From the NCBI RefSeq assembly GCF_021390645.1, contig NZ_JAJEJT010000004.1, forward strand, positions 372,001-436,000: a DNA stretch of 64,000 nucleotides, given 5' to 3'. Position numbers and translations under genes: made by a program. The notes below the pieces were generated by a model. It saw nothing but the letters and a program-made list of their open reading frames with translations, was not told the DNA's origin and did no database searches. Positions 9,173-17,809 of this stretch are shown one piece after another; the stretch's first letter is position 1; each line of letters starts with the position of its first letter. This DNA comes from Paraburkholderia flagellata. Lineage in GTDB: Bacteria; Pseudomonadota; Gammaproteobacteria; Burkholderiales; Burkholderiaceae.

Positions 9173-9190
9173 CTATACATTTATGTATAG
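9173..9190. promoter_or_regulatory. Perfect 18-bp palindrome between epimerase and LysR gene
   Basis: CTATACAT-TT-ATGTATAG has perfect 8-bp arms, 26 bp before the LysR start codon and 86 bp before the epimerase start. Its arms contain the T-N11-A spacing expected of LysR sites. A likely auto-regulatory and target operator. Confidence 0.55.
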
Positions 9191-9216
9191 ACAGAGATCT
9201 GAATTGGGAACCGAAC

Positions 9217-10113
9217 ATGACCGAAAAGGAACCGAACTGGGAGTGGTACCGGAGTTTTCTGCAGGTCCTGGAGAGCGGCTCCTTGTCGGCGGCCGCCCGC
9301 GCGCTGGGCATCACGCAGCCGACCGTCGGCCGCCACATCGAAAGTCTGGAAGCGGCGTTGGGGCTCACGCTTTTCACTCGCTCGTCGGATGGGTTTGCGC
9401 CAACCGCGGCGGCCAATGAGCTGAAGCCGTACGCTGTCGGCCTTGCGATGACCACAGCGGCGTTGCGCCGCGCGGCGAGCAGTCACGGATCGGGCGTGCG
9501 CGGTACGGTGCGGCTGACGGCGAGCGAAGTCATCGGTGTGGAGGTCTTGCCGCCGATACTGGCCGCCCTGCGCAACGAACATCCGGAACTGTCAATCGAA
9601 CTCGTACTGTCGAACAAAGCGGACGACCTGCTCCGTCGCGAAGCGGACATTGCGATACGCATGTTCCGGCCGGCGCAGGAGGCACTGATCGCCAAACGGA
9701 TTGGCGCGATCGAAGTCGGCCTGCACGCCCACGAGCGATATCTGGCGCTTCATGGCGTGCCCAGGTCGATGAAGGAACTGGCTCGCCATACGATCATCGG
9801 CTTCGATCGGGAAAACGCATTCATTCGCTCGCTCCAGTCCAGGTTTGCAGCCTACAACCGCAATAACTTTGCATTTCGGGCCGACAGCGACCTTGCCCAG
9901 TTGGCCGCAATACGCGCTGGCTTCGGTATCGGCGGGTGCCAGTCGCCATTGGCAGCACGAGACCCGAAGCTGGTCCGCGTTCTGCGGGAAGAATTCTCGC
10001 TGACGCTGGAGACGTGGGTGGCCATGCATGAGGATTTGCGCACGAGCGCGCGCTGCGCCGTGACATTCGCTGCGCTTGCATCGGGGCTAAGTGCTTATAT
10101 GCAAGGCGCGTAA
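9217..10113 (+). CDS. LysR-family transcriptional regulator
   Basis: 298-aa LysR regulator with an N-terminal winged helix (FLQVLESGSLSAAARALGITQPTVGRHIESLEAALG, about residues 11-45) and a C-terminal co-inducer domain. Divergent from the epimerase gene at 8079-9086, with a perfect palindrome between them; this is the classic LysR-target arrangement. The inducer is unknown. Confidence 0.88.
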   Translation: MTEKEPNWEWYRSFLQVLESGSLSAAARALGITQPTVGRHIESLEAALGLTLFTRSSDGFAPTAAANELKPYAVGLAMTTAALRRAASSHGSGVRGTVRLTASEVIGVEVLPPILAALRNEHPELSIELVLSNKADDLLRREADIAIRMFRPAQEALIAKRIGAIEVGLHAHERYLALHGVPRSMKELARHTIIGFDRENAFIRSLQSRFAAYNRNNFAFRADSDLAQLAAIRAGFGIGGCQSPLAARDPKLVRVLREEFSLTLETWVAMHEDLRTSARCAVTFAALASGLSAYMQGA

Positions 10114-10121
10114 CTGCCGCC

Positions 10122-11045
10122 TCAACGCGGCGCGCGGCCTGCACGCGCATACGAAGCCAGCATCGTTGCGAGTTCCTGTGCGGCAGGCGTGAGCGGCACG
10201 GCCGCGCGCTGCAGCAGGCAGACTTGCTGCGGCGCCGGCCGCTCGGCGATCTTGATGCGCGCGAGCCGCCCGGCAAACGGCCCGCGCGTGGCGACCACCG
10301 ACGACTCCAGCGCGAGGCAATCCGTCTCGCTGACCCAATGCAGCGTTTCGAAGAGCCCCTCCACCGTCGCGACGATGCGTGGCGGCGGCAAGCCGTGGTC
10401 GGTGAAGAACGTCGTGAGCCGGCTCGAAGCGAAGGCGTCCGCGATATTGGGCGAGCGCGTCGCGAGCCAGTCGCAGTGCGTGAGCGAGCGCAGCGAGCGC
10501 GCGCCGGCCTTCGGATGGTCACGGCGGCAGACGACTACGGGATCCGATGGGTAAAGCTCCGTCACCGAAAGATCGGTCGTATCGGTCTGGTCCGAAACGA
10601 GCGCGAGCGCGAAATCGAGCGTGCCTTCGCGAATCCACGAAATCATCATGCGCGACGTGCCAGTGCGCAGACGCAGCGCCACGCGCTCAAACCGCGTGCT
10701 GTACTGGCCGAGCACGGGCACGAGCGCGTCCATGAGCGGATCGGTCGTGAGGCCAAACGCCACTTCGCCCGCGTAGTCGCCGCGCAGTTGCTGCGCCTCT
10801 TCGCTCGCGCGCTCGCACTCGCCGAGTATCGATGCCGCCCGCACCAGCAGTCGCTGCCCGAGCACCGTGAGCGTGACGCCGCGATTCGTGCGCGTGAGCA
10901 GCGCGCCGCCCAGTTCGGCTTCGAGATTCTGAAGTTGTTGCGTCACGCCGCTTTGCGCCACGCCGAGCGCGCGCGATGCCGCCCGCACACTGCCGCGCTG
11001 GGCGACGGCGACGAAGACGCGCAACTGGGAAAGCGTGAGACTCAT
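10122..11045 (-). CDS. LysR-family transcriptional regulator
   Basis: 307-aa LysR regulator. The HTH (LRVFVAVAQRGSVRAASRALGVAQSGVTQQLQNLEAELG) begins at residue 7 if translation starts at the ATG at 11045. The open frame extends 71 codons further but that part is unlike the family and was excluded. It converges on the LysR gene at 9217-10113 and is divergent from the binding-protein gene at 11167, which it may control together with the metallopeptidase at 11982. Confidence 0.88.
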   Translation of the reverse strand: MSLTLSQLRVFVAVAQRGSVRAASRALGVAQSGVTQQLQNLEAELGGALLTRTNRGVTLTVLGQRLLVRAASILGECERASEEAQQLRGDYAGEVAFGLTTDPLMDALVPVLGQYSTRFERVALRLRTGTSRMMISWIREGTLDFALALVSDQTDTTDLSVTELYPSDPVVVCRRDHPKAGARSLRSLTHCDWLATRSPNIADAFASSRLTTFFTDHGLPPPRIVATVEGLFETLHWVSETDCLALESSVVATRGPFAGRLARIKIAERPAPQQVCLLQRAAVPLTPAAQELATMLASYARAGRAPR

Positions 11046-11166
11046 GGATGACGATTGCTGTGATCGGTAGAAGTGATCATGATAGACGAATCCGAGCTTT
11101 TCCAGAACGCGGCCGCGTCCTACCATCGGACGCTCAGGAGACTCCCACTTTTCGCCGCCGCTCATC

Positions 11167-11937
11167 ATGAAAAAAATCCCGTCGATCCTGCTTTCCCTTG
11201 CACTGGCCTTGAGCAGCAGTGCCTTCGCGCGCGAGGGCGACACCGTGCGCCTCGGCATTGATCCGACCTATCCGCCCATGGACGCCAAGGCACCCGACGG
11301 CTCGCTCAAAGGGTTCGACGTCGATCTCGGCAACGAGATCTGCCGCCGCATTCACGCGCGGTGCCAATGGGTTGAACTGGAGTTCTCGGGCATGATCCCT
11401 GCGCTGCAGGCGCGCAAGATCGACGCGATCATGTCGTCCATGGCGATCACGCCGAAGCGCGAGCAGCAGATTCTCTTCACGTCGAAGCTATTCCAGTTCA
11501 AGTCGCGGCTCGTCGCGCGCAAGGGCGCTTCGTTCGGCGCTGACGCGCAGTCGCTTGCCGGCAAGACGGTCGGCGTGCAGGCTGGCACGCAATTCGAGAC
11601 CTATGCGCTAGCGAACTGGGCACCGGCGGGCGTGCACGTCGTCACCTACAAGAGCCAGGACGAAGTATTCGCCGACCTCGTCAACGGTCGGCTCGATACC
11701 GCGTTGCTGGGCTACGTCGAAGCCGACTACGGCTTCCTGCGCACGCCGCAGGGCAACGGCTTCGCGTTTGCCGGCGGTCCGATTTCGATGGGCGACCGCG
11801 GCACGGGGATCGGCATGCGCAAGGACGAAACCGCGCTTCAGGCGCAGATGAACGATGCGATCGCTGGCATGCTGAAGGACGGCACCTATGCGCAGATCGC
11901 ACGTCGCTATTTCGACTTCGATCCGTACGGAAACTGA
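11167..11937 (+). CDS. Periplasmic amino-acid-type binding protein (SBP_bac_3)
   Basis: 256-aa precursor with a Sec signal (MKKIPSILLSLALALSSSAFA) and the family-3 solute-binding fold: RLGIDPTYPPMDAKAPDGSLKGFDVDLG, then CQWVELEFSGMIPALQARKIDAIMSSMAIT. This resembles the lysine/arginine/ornithine-binding group. No permease or ATPase lies next to it, so it is an orphan binding protein in this window. It is followed after 44 bp by a desuccinylase-like metallopeptidase, probably in the same transcript, which hints at an N-acylated or basic amino acid as ligand. Confidence 0.82.
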   Translation: MKKIPSILLSLALALSSSAFAREGDTVRLGIDPTYPPMDAKAPDGSLKGFDVDLGNEICRRIHARCQWVELEFSGMIPALQARKIDAIMSSMAITPKREQQILFTSKLFQFKSRLVARKGASFGADAQSLAGKTVGVQAGTQFETYALANWAPAGVHVVTYKSQDEVFADLVNGRLDTALLGYVEADYGFLRTPQGNGFAFAGGPISMGDRGTGIGMRKDETALQAQMNDAIAGMLKDGTYAQIARRYFDFDPYGN

Positions 11938-11981
11938 GCCGCCGCACACGTTGCAAACTTATTTGAAACCGCATTGAATCC

Positions 11982-13100
11982 ATGAACCAGCAATCGATAC
12001 CGCTCCTGAGCGCCACGCCGGGCACGCACCGCGAACTGACCAGCTTCCATTTCGGCCCTGCCGATGCGCGCCAGAAGATCTATATCCAGGCGTCGCTTCA
12101 CGCCGACGAAACGCCCGCCATGCTGACGGCTGTGGTGTTGCGCGCGCAACTGGCGGAACTCGAGGCGCAAGGCGCACTCGCCGCGCAAGTGGTGCTCGTG
12201 CCGCTCGCCAATCCCGTGGGTCTGAATCAGCATGTGCTTGGCCAGTTCATCGGCCGGTTCGATCTTGCGAGCGGCAGGAACTTCAATCGCCATTTCCACG
12301 CGTTTCCCAAGCTGGTCGCGCGCGCGAGGGAGACGCTCGGTGCGGACGTCGATCGCAACCGTGATCTGATCCGGCAACTGATGTGCGAAGCGCTGGACGC
12401 GCAGACGCCGCTCACGGAATTCGATTCGCTTCAGTTGGCGCTGTTGAGGCTCTCGCACGACGCCGATCTGATCATCGATCTGCATTGCTCGCTCGAGGCG
12501 GTCATGCACGTTTACACGAGCGAGGCTGGCTGGCCCGATGTCGAGCCGCTCGCCCGCTACCTCGGCTCGCGCGCGCAACTGCTTGCGACCGACTCCGGCG
12601 CGCAGGCATTCGACGAGGCGCATAGCCTGCTGTGGTGGCAACTGCGTCAGCAGATGCCGGCCGCGCAGCCCGTGCCCGCCGGCCCTACTGCGGTGACGAT
12701 CGAGTGCCGCGGCCAGCGCGACGTGTCGTGGGAAAGCGCGCAGCAGGACGCCAATGCGCTGCTCGACTACCTGCGCTGGCGCGGTGCGCTCGTCGGCGGC
12801 GATGTGAAGCCGTTGCCGGAACTGCTGATGCCGGCCACGCCGCTTGCCGGCAGCGCGCAATTCTATGCGCCGCGAAGCGGCATTCTCGTGCACCGCGCGA
12901 AGATCGGCGACTGGATACGCGAGAACGATCCGCTCTTCGATATCGTTGACCCGATGACGGGCGAAACGGTGACGGTGAAGAGCACGGCGGAAGGCGTCTT
13001 CTATATGCGAAGGGCGATTCGCTTCGTCACGGCCGGCGCGCCGCTCGGCCGCGTAACGGGCACGCGGCCGATACGCAGCGGCGTGCTGCTGGGAGCTTGA
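11982..13100 (+). CDS. Succinylglutamate desuccinylase/aspartoacylase-family protein
   Basis: 372-aa zinc-dependent hydrolase of the M14-like AstE/AspA family. Likely zinc ligands are the His and Glu of SLHADE near residues 37-42 and the His of DLHCSL near residues 166-171. The C-terminal part (about 280-372, SAQFYAPRSGILVHRAKIGDW) is the beta-rich domain common in this family. It would cleave an N-acyl amino acid or related amide in the cytoplasm. It lies 44 bp after a lysine/arginine-type binding protein and ends just before a good intrinsic terminator. Confidence 0.82.
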   Translation: MNQQSIPLLSATPGTHRELTSFHFGPADARQKIYIQASLHADETPAMLTAVVLRAQLAELEAQGALAAQVVLVPLANPVGLNQHVLGQFIGRFDLASGRNFNRHFHAFPKLVARARETLGADVDRNRDLIRQLMCEALDAQTPLTEFDSLQLALLRLSHDADLIIDLHCSLEAVMHVYTSEAGWPDVEPLARYLGSRAQLLATDSGAQAFDEAHSLLWWQLRQQMPAAQPVPAGPTAVTIECRGQRDVSWESAQQDANALLDYLRWRGALVGGDVKPLPELLMPATPLAGSAQFYAPRSGILVHRAKIGDWIRENDPLFDIVDPMTGETVTVKSTAEGVFYMRRAIRFVTAGAPLGRVTGTRPIRSGVLLGA

Positions 13101-13112
13101 GGCGGGGGGATT

Positions 13113-13134
13113 CCCGTCAGGTTTGACGGGTTTT
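13113..13134 (+). terminator. Intrinsic terminator after the desuccinylase-like gene
   Basis: Perfect 7-bp stem CCCGTCA-GGTT-TGACGGG followed by TTTT, 12 bp after the upstream stop codon. It overlaps the stop codon of the convergent kinase-like gene (TCA at 13117-13119). Confidence 0.7.
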
Positions 13135-14361
13135 GTCCATCGGCACGATCACGCGCACCCAGAGGCCGCCCTCTGGATGATTGCCGATCTTGAGCTTCGC
13201 GTTGCACAGGCGCGCAAGGCGCCGGACGATCGACAGGCCCATGCCCCAGTGCGAATCGAGCCCGAGGCTTGGCGCGCGAGAGGCGAGCATCGGTGGCGCC
13301 AGCGTGCCACGTTCGGGCAGACTCGCACCGGCGCCTTCGCCGTGGTCGCGCACGCTCAAGGTCCACGTGCGTGCGCCTCGTGCCGTGCAGATTTCGATGG
13401 GCGGCTTGCCGTGCGCCTGTGCGTTGCCGACGAGATTGTCAACGAGCCGCACGAGCGCGGAGCGCGGCAGCGCAAACGCCGCGCCGGCGTCCAGCCGGAG
13501 CACGATGCTCGCGTCCGCATTCGCGCCGTAGACGAAGCGGTCCTTCAGATACGCGTCCACATTCACTGGCGCATGATTCGCGCCGCCGTGGCCGGCCGTG
13601 TCGACGAACTGCCGCGCGAGATCCTGAAAGAGATCGATGTCCTCGACGAGGGCCACGCGCAAGTTCCAGCGCGTGACATTCATGGCATAAGCGCGCAACC
13701 GCGCGACCCGCGATTCGATTTGCCGCAGGAAAGCGGCGAACGTGGCCGACTGGTCTTCGGCCGTGCCGCTGCGGCGGCACAGCAGATCGCCGAAAGCGCG
13801 GGCGAGGCCATGCAGATTGCGCGGGCAGTCCACGAGCGCGGGTGCCGGACCGGCGCCGCTCGCCGCGACTCGCAGGGTGGCAACCATGGCGAGCAGATCG
13901 TGGCGGATCGTCCGCAGCCACCAGGCGCGCAGTGCGAGCAAAAGCACGCAGAGCGCGAGCAGGAGCGCGGCGAATCGCGCATCGAACCACCGTGCGGCCA
14001 CCTTCAGCCGCGTGACGCCAGACGAACAGGCTTCGCGCAGATAGGAGTCGTTCGACGCCGTGCCGGCATGCGGCGCCCAAATGGCATCGCGCAGATGAGG
14101 TGCCACGTTGGCGCCGAGGTCGACGATGGCCGGTTTGATCGATACCAACGGGGCAATCCCATGGACGCTCGCGCCTTGCGCGGCCAGTTCCAGTTCCAGT
14201 TCGGCGTCCTGCTGCTGGGCGGCGTGCGTCGCGGTGGCTGGATCGAATGCTGTGTCGCCGAAATTCAACGGCGTATCCGCATCGAGAAAACGAAAACCGA
14301 CTTGCACCAGCATCAACGACGCAATCCATAGCAGGAAAATGCGGGCAAACAAGACAATCAC
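13117..14361 (-). CDS. Histidine-kinase-like membrane protein lacking an obvious phospho-acceptor His
   Basis: 414-aa protein with an N-terminal membrane helix (residues 2-25), a periplasmic segment, a second helix (about 130-150), a HAMP-like linker and a C-terminal HATPase_c domain. The ATPase motifs are present: N-box VDNLVGNAQAHG, G1 VRDHGEGAG and G2 GMGLSIVRRLARL. Where the H-box should be, the sequence reads AAFLRQIESRVARLRAYAM, with no His. It may be a pseudokinase, a regulator of another kinase, or phosphorylate elsewhere. No response-regulator gene is adjacent. Confidence 0.7.
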   Translation of the reverse strand: MIVLFARIFLLWIASLMLVQVGFRFLDADTPLNFGDTAFDPATATHAAQQQDAELELELAAQGASVHGIAPLVSIKPAIVDLGANVAPHLRDAIWAPHAGTASNDSYLREACSSGVTRLKVAARWFDARFAALLLALCVLLLALRAWWLRTIRHDLLAMVATLRVAASGAGPAPALVDCPRNLHGLARAFGDLLCRRSGTAEDQSATFAAFLRQIESRVARLRAYAMNVTRWNLRVALVEDIDLFQDLARQFVDTAGHGGANHAPVNVDAYLKDRFVYGANADASIVLRLDAGAAFALPRSALVRLVDNLVGNAQAHGKPPIEICTARGARTWTLSVRDHGEGAGASLPERGTLAPPMLASRAPSLGLDSHWGMGLSIVRRLARLCNAKLKIGNHPEGGLWVRVIVPMDKTRQT

Positions 14362-14673
14362 CTTTCTTTTTTTGACATCGAAGTTTTGCTTTGCGCCGGC
14401 GGGCGCCTGTTTGAAATAGCCGCAAATCCGGCTATGACCGGTATTGTCCGCGAAGCGCGTGGGCTTCGATTCGTGGAAAAGCGCTGAAATATGCGCCGTT
14501 TTCCCCTTGAGCGACGCTGGCGGCCCCGCTGCGCACTATTTGGGAAGAGGGCGTGTCCGCTGTATCAGTCCAACGCGCGGCGCCCGGGGCGTTTTCAGAT
14601 GGCAGTGGCGTGAGCATTCGGAGTCCTTGATAAAGTCGCCGGACTCGCGAAAGCTCACACATGCCATATCGCG
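14362..14673. other. Gene-free stretch between kinase-like and hydrolase genes
   Basis: About 310 bp with no convincing gene. It should hold the kinase-like gene's promoter. A 7-bp inverted repeat ATAGCCG-6 nt-CGGCTAT is at 14416-14435. An open frame running through it into the hydrolase gene lacks family features. Confidence 0.5.
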
Positions 14674-16014
14674 TCAGGCTGGCTGACGCAGCGTCCTGAA
14701 CGTTGCGCGAACTTCTTCCGTGAACGCAGCAGGCTGCTCCCACGCTGCGAAATGGCCGCCTTTCGGAAGACGGTTGTAGTGAACCAGCTTCGGGTAGGCG
14801 CGTTCGGTCCAGCTCCTGGGCGCGGCGTAGATTTCGTCCGGGAACACGCTCACTCCGACGGGCAGCGCCACATGTTTGGGCTCGAAAAAGTTGAGCTTGT
14901 TTTCCCAGTAGAGGCGCGCAGACGAGACCGCCGTCTTCGTCAGCCAATAGAGCGTGATGTTGTCGAGCACATCATCCTTCGTCAGGCCTTCGCTCTGGCC
15001 TTCGAACACGCGCGCGATCAGTGCCTGACCGCTCGCATCGTGGTCCAGCATCCATGCAGCCAGGCCGACCGGCGAATCCTGGATGCCATAGAGCGTTTGC
15101 GGGCGGTTCGCCATTTCGAGCGCGTAGCCCAAACCGTGCTTGTAAAAATAATCGAGCTGCTCGTATGCGTGCTGCTCCTCCGGCGAAAGTCCGGCAGGGG
15201 GCGGCGTGCCGTCCTTGAGCGATTTGGCAATAGCGTCGGGCACGGTCGCGGGCATGTTGGTGTGAATGCCGACGAGTCCTGCGGGCTTGAGCAGCGCTAG
15301 CTGTTCCGTCACGGCATTGCCCCAGTCGCCCCCTTGCGCCGCGTAGCGCTCGTAGCCGAGCCGGTCCATCAGCACAGCCCAGGCGCGGGCGATACGCTGG
15401 GGGTCCCAGCCGGTCTTCGTCGGCTTGCCGGAAAAACCGTAGCCCGGAAGCGAAGGAATGACGACGTGAAAGGCATCGGACGCACTTCCGCCATGAGCAG
15501 TCGGATTGGTGAGCGGATCGATGATCTTCAGTTGCTCGATGATCGAGCCGGGCCAGCCGTGCGTGACGATGATCGGCAGCGCGTTTTCATGCTTCGAGCG
15601 CACGTGGATGAAGTGAATGTCGAGCCCGTCGATTTCCGTGACATATTGCGGCAGCGAGTTGAGTCTCGCTTCCACCTTGCGCCAGTTGTAGTCGTTGGCC
15701 CAGTAATTGGCGAGCCTTTGCATGGTTGCGAGCTGCACGCCTTGCGAGGCGTCGTCGACCGTTTCGCGCTCCGGCCATTGCGTCGCGACGATGCGGCGCC
15801 GCAGATCGGTCAGCGCAGAATCTGGCGCATGCACGCGAAGTGCGCGAATGGAAGACGGATCGCCAGCAGCAATCTGCGTGATGCCATTTGCCGACGACGG
15901 CTTTGACTCTGCGAAGGCGAGCCGGCTCATTGCCGCGCCTGCAACCAGCGTGGCGGCCGCGGCGCCGATGAAGCGACGGCGCGAAACGGTAGCGGGATGA
16001 AGATCGTTTGACAT
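14674..16014 (-). CDS. Tat-exported epoxide hydrolase (alpha/beta hydrolase)
   Basis: 446-aa protein with a twin-arginine signal (SRRRFIGAAAATLVAGAAMS, residues 11-30), an epoxide-hydrolase N-terminal domain (DSALTDLRRRIVATQWPER) and an alpha/beta-hydrolase core. Visible catalytic features are the oxyanion motif HGWPGS, the nucleophile Asp in GGDWGNAV and the C-terminal His in GGHFAAWEQP. It would open epoxides by hydrolysis in the periplasm. I chose the ATG at 16014, since the 15 codons upstream do not look like a signal. The physiological substrate is unknown. Confidence 0.87.
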   Translation of the reverse strand: MSNDLHPATVSRRRFIGAAAATLVAGAAMSRLAFAESKPSSANGITQIAAGDPSSIRALRVHAPDSALTDLRRRIVATQWPERETVDDASQGVQLATMQRLANYWANDYNWRKVEARLNSLPQYVTEIDGLDIHFIHVRSKHENALPIIVTHGWPGSIIEQLKIIDPLTNPTAHGGSASDAFHVVIPSLPGYGFSGKPTKTGWDPQRIARAWAVLMDRLGYERYAAQGGDWGNAVTEQLALLKPAGLVGIHTNMPATVPDAIAKSLKDGTPPPAGLSPEEQHAYEQLDYFYKHGLGYALEMANRPQTLYGIQDSPVGLAAWMLDHDASGQALIARVFEGQSEGLTKDDVLDNITLYWLTKTAVSSARLYWENKLNFFEPKHVALPVGVSVFPDEIYAAPRSWTERAYPKLVHYNRLPKGGHFAAWEQPAAFTEEVRATFRTLRQPA

Positions 16015-16159
16015 ACAAGTTCCTGAAAGAGATGTTGTGCCGTGGTGAGCAGGAAACATCGGACGTGCGCAAGCCCCTCGGCAACCATGGTATGTATCGC
16101 AATCCTAACTATTTGTGCCTGAAGCCGGCCCGCGGAAACTATGCGCGCTGGCGCGGCGG

Positions 16160-16627
16160 CTATTCGGTGTCGAGTGAACGAATCAAATTGGCGCGCAGTG
16201 TCACGATTGCCTTCTGCAATTTCGCGAATTCGTCGCGGCCCAGTCCGGTCGCTTCGGTGAGATCCGCGATTTTCAGGCTCTTTTCGCGCAGCTTCCGGCC
16301 GCTGGCGGTCAGGCTCACACGCACCTGGCGCTCATCCTCCGGATCGCGCCGCCGTTCCACATATCCCATCGCTTCGAGCTTTTTCAACATGGGCGTGAGC
16401 GTGTTGGATTCGAGAAACAGCTTCTCACCCAGGCCGCTCACCGTCTGGTTGTCCTGCTCCCAGAGCGCGATGATCGCGATGTACTGCGGATAGGTCAGCC
16501 CGAGCTCGTCCAGGATCGGCTTGTACGCCTTGCCGAACGCCAGATTGGTCGAGTACACCGCAAAGCAAAGATAGTCTGCGAGCGGCGCGGGCTTGGCGCT
16601 CTGCGCCGGGTGGTCCGTCGATTTCAT
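16160..16627 (-). CDS. ohrR: MarR-family peroxide sensor OhrR
   Basis: 155-aa MarR regulator. The N-terminal DYLCFAVYST carries the reactive Cys (Cys21) of OhrR proteins, and the winged helix is LGEKLFLESNTLTPMLKKLEAMGYVERRRDPEDERQVRVSLT. Oxidation of this Cys by organic hydroperoxides releases DNA in known OhrR proteins. The ATG at 16627 has GAGG six bases upstream, which decides against the ATG at 16633. The ohr gene lies 470 bp upstream on the same strand with DUF4148 between them, and both promoters carry the same ATCGC palindrome. Confidence 0.88.
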   Translation of the reverse strand: MKSTDHPAQSAKPAPLADYLCFAVYSTNLAFGKAYKPILDELGLTYPQYIAIIALWEQDNQTVSGLGEKLFLESNTLTPMLKKLEAMGYVERRRDPEDERQVRVSLTASGRKLREKSLKIADLTEATGLGRDEFAKLQKAIVTLRANLIRSLDTE

Positions 16628-16674
16628 GATCATCCTCTTCAGACGAAGGCCTCAATGGCTCGCAAACTTGAATA

Positions 16675-16688
16675 AATCGCTTGCGATT
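16675..16688. promoter_or_regulatory. Probable OhrR operator upstream of ohrR
   Basis: AATCGC-TT-GCGATT, a perfect inverted repeat with an A/T-rich surround, lies 48 bp before the ohrR start. The same ATCGC core recurs twice upstream of ohr, so OhrR probably binds here and regulates itself. Confidence 0.6.
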
Positions 16689-16766
16689 ATATCGTAGACC
16701 GACACCGGTTTCGCCGTACATCGCCACTGCGATGCCCGGCGAAACAGCCACGACGCGGTGGCGCAA

Positions 16767-17036
16767 TCAATGGTGAGCGAAGAGGCTGTTTCGCTCCATT
16801 GAGACGCGGCTGCCGGCTTCCGAGGTGACATCGGCCATGCCGCCGTACGCCGTGGCCGCGTTGCCGCCTTCCGCGCGCTCTGCGGCGAGCGTTTGCACGC
16901 TCTGGCCGCGTTGCGAAGCCGGTGCGCCGACTTCGGGCCGATAAGCGGGGGCTGGGCCATAGCCGCTGGCGAATGCCGGGGCGGCTGCGCCAGCCGAGAG
17001 GGCGATGAGGAGCGTGGCGATGAGTCGGGTTTTCAT
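16767..17036 (-). CDS. DUF4148 small secreted protein
   Basis: 89-aa protein with a Sec signal (MKTRLIATLLIALSAGAAAPAFA) and a mature part with the RAEGGNAATAYGG region typical of DUF4148 proteins, which are abundant in Burkholderiaceae. Function unknown; predicted periplasmic. It sits between ohr and ohrR on the same strand. Confidence 0.75.
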   Translation of the reverse strand: MKTRLIATLLIALSAGAAAPAFASGYGPAPAYRPEVGAPASQRGQSVQTLAAERAEGGNAATAYGGMADVTSEAGSRVSMERNSLFAHH

Positions 17037-17097
17037 GATGGGATCTCGCTAGGTGAAGTTCAGTGGGTTTGAGTGAATGAGGTGTTGCGCTTGCCGC

Positions 17098-17544
17098 TTA
17101 CGCGGTCACGACGGTCAGGCTCACGTCGATGTTGCCGTGCACGGCCTTCGAGTAGGGGCAGATCTGATGCGCGCTGCGCGCAATGGCTTCCGCCACGTTT
17201 TGCTCGACGCCACGCAGCGTGACCGTGAAGTGCGCGCCGAGGAACCAGGCGGCGCCGGTCTGGCCGATATCGACCTGGATATCCACCGCAGCGTCCGGCG
17301 GCAATGTGACTTTCTTAAGCGTTGCCGCGATGCTGAGCGCGGAGATATAACAGGCAGACCATGCGCCCGCGAACAGTTGTTCGGCGCGCGGGTGCGGTTC
17401 GGTGGCGACGATGTCGAGCGTTTCACCGGTTGAAGACGAGAGCTCGAGGTCGACCACGCCGAATTCGCCGCGTTGCGCCGCGGGGTCGTGGTTGATGGTG
17501 GTGTGGGTGTTGCCCGAGAACAGCACTTTGTCGATCGTTGCCAT
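17098..17544 (-). CDS. ohr: Organic hydroperoxide resistance protein Ohr
   Basis: 148-aa thiol peroxidase of the Ohr/OsmC family. Catalytic cysteines are visible as Cys65 in AGAWSACYISAL and Cys129 in HQICPYSKA, with a Glu-rich loop (TEPHPRAEQLFAGA) as in Ohr. It reduces fatty-acid and other organic hydroperoxides. The length and Cys context separate it from general OsmC proteins, and ohrR nearby supports this. Two copies of the ATCGCATrCGA element upstream suggest OhrR repression. Confidence 0.93.
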   Translation of the reverse strand: MATIDKVLFSGNTHTTINHDPAAQRGEFGVVDLELSSSTGETLDIVATEPHPRAEQLFAGAWSACYISALSIAATLKKVTLPPDAAVDIQVDIGQTGAAWFLGAHFTVTLRGVEQNVAEAIARSAHQICPYSKAVHGNIDVSLTVVTA

Positions 17545-17589
17545 GATGCGCTCCTTGATTGAATCCGGGGTTGGATGATATGCGTCGCG

Positions 17590-17669
17590 TAAGATCGAAT
17601 CGCATGCGATGCATATTGGACGAGAAATTCGGACGTGTCAAGCGCATAAGATTAAATCGCATACGAGTT
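17590..17669. promoter_or_regulatory. Two direct-repeated OhrR-type operators upstream of ohr
   Basis: A perfect 12-bp palindrome ATCGCATGCGAT is at 17599-17610 and an imperfect copy AATCGCATACGAGTT at 17655-17669. Each sits in a longer direct repeat of the form TAAGAT-yrAATCGCATrCGA, about 57 bp apart. The near copy is 55 bp upstream of the ohr start. Confidence 0.6.
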
Positions 17670-17809
17670 ATATGGGGTTGCTTCGGAAGGGGGATCGACC
17701 GCTGAAACGTTATCTATCGCTTTAGTGATCCGTCGCGATCGAGACCTTTTTGACGGCACGCGCCGGAGGCGACGCAACTGGCCGAGCCGCCCCCGGCGCT
17801 CAAGGGCGC

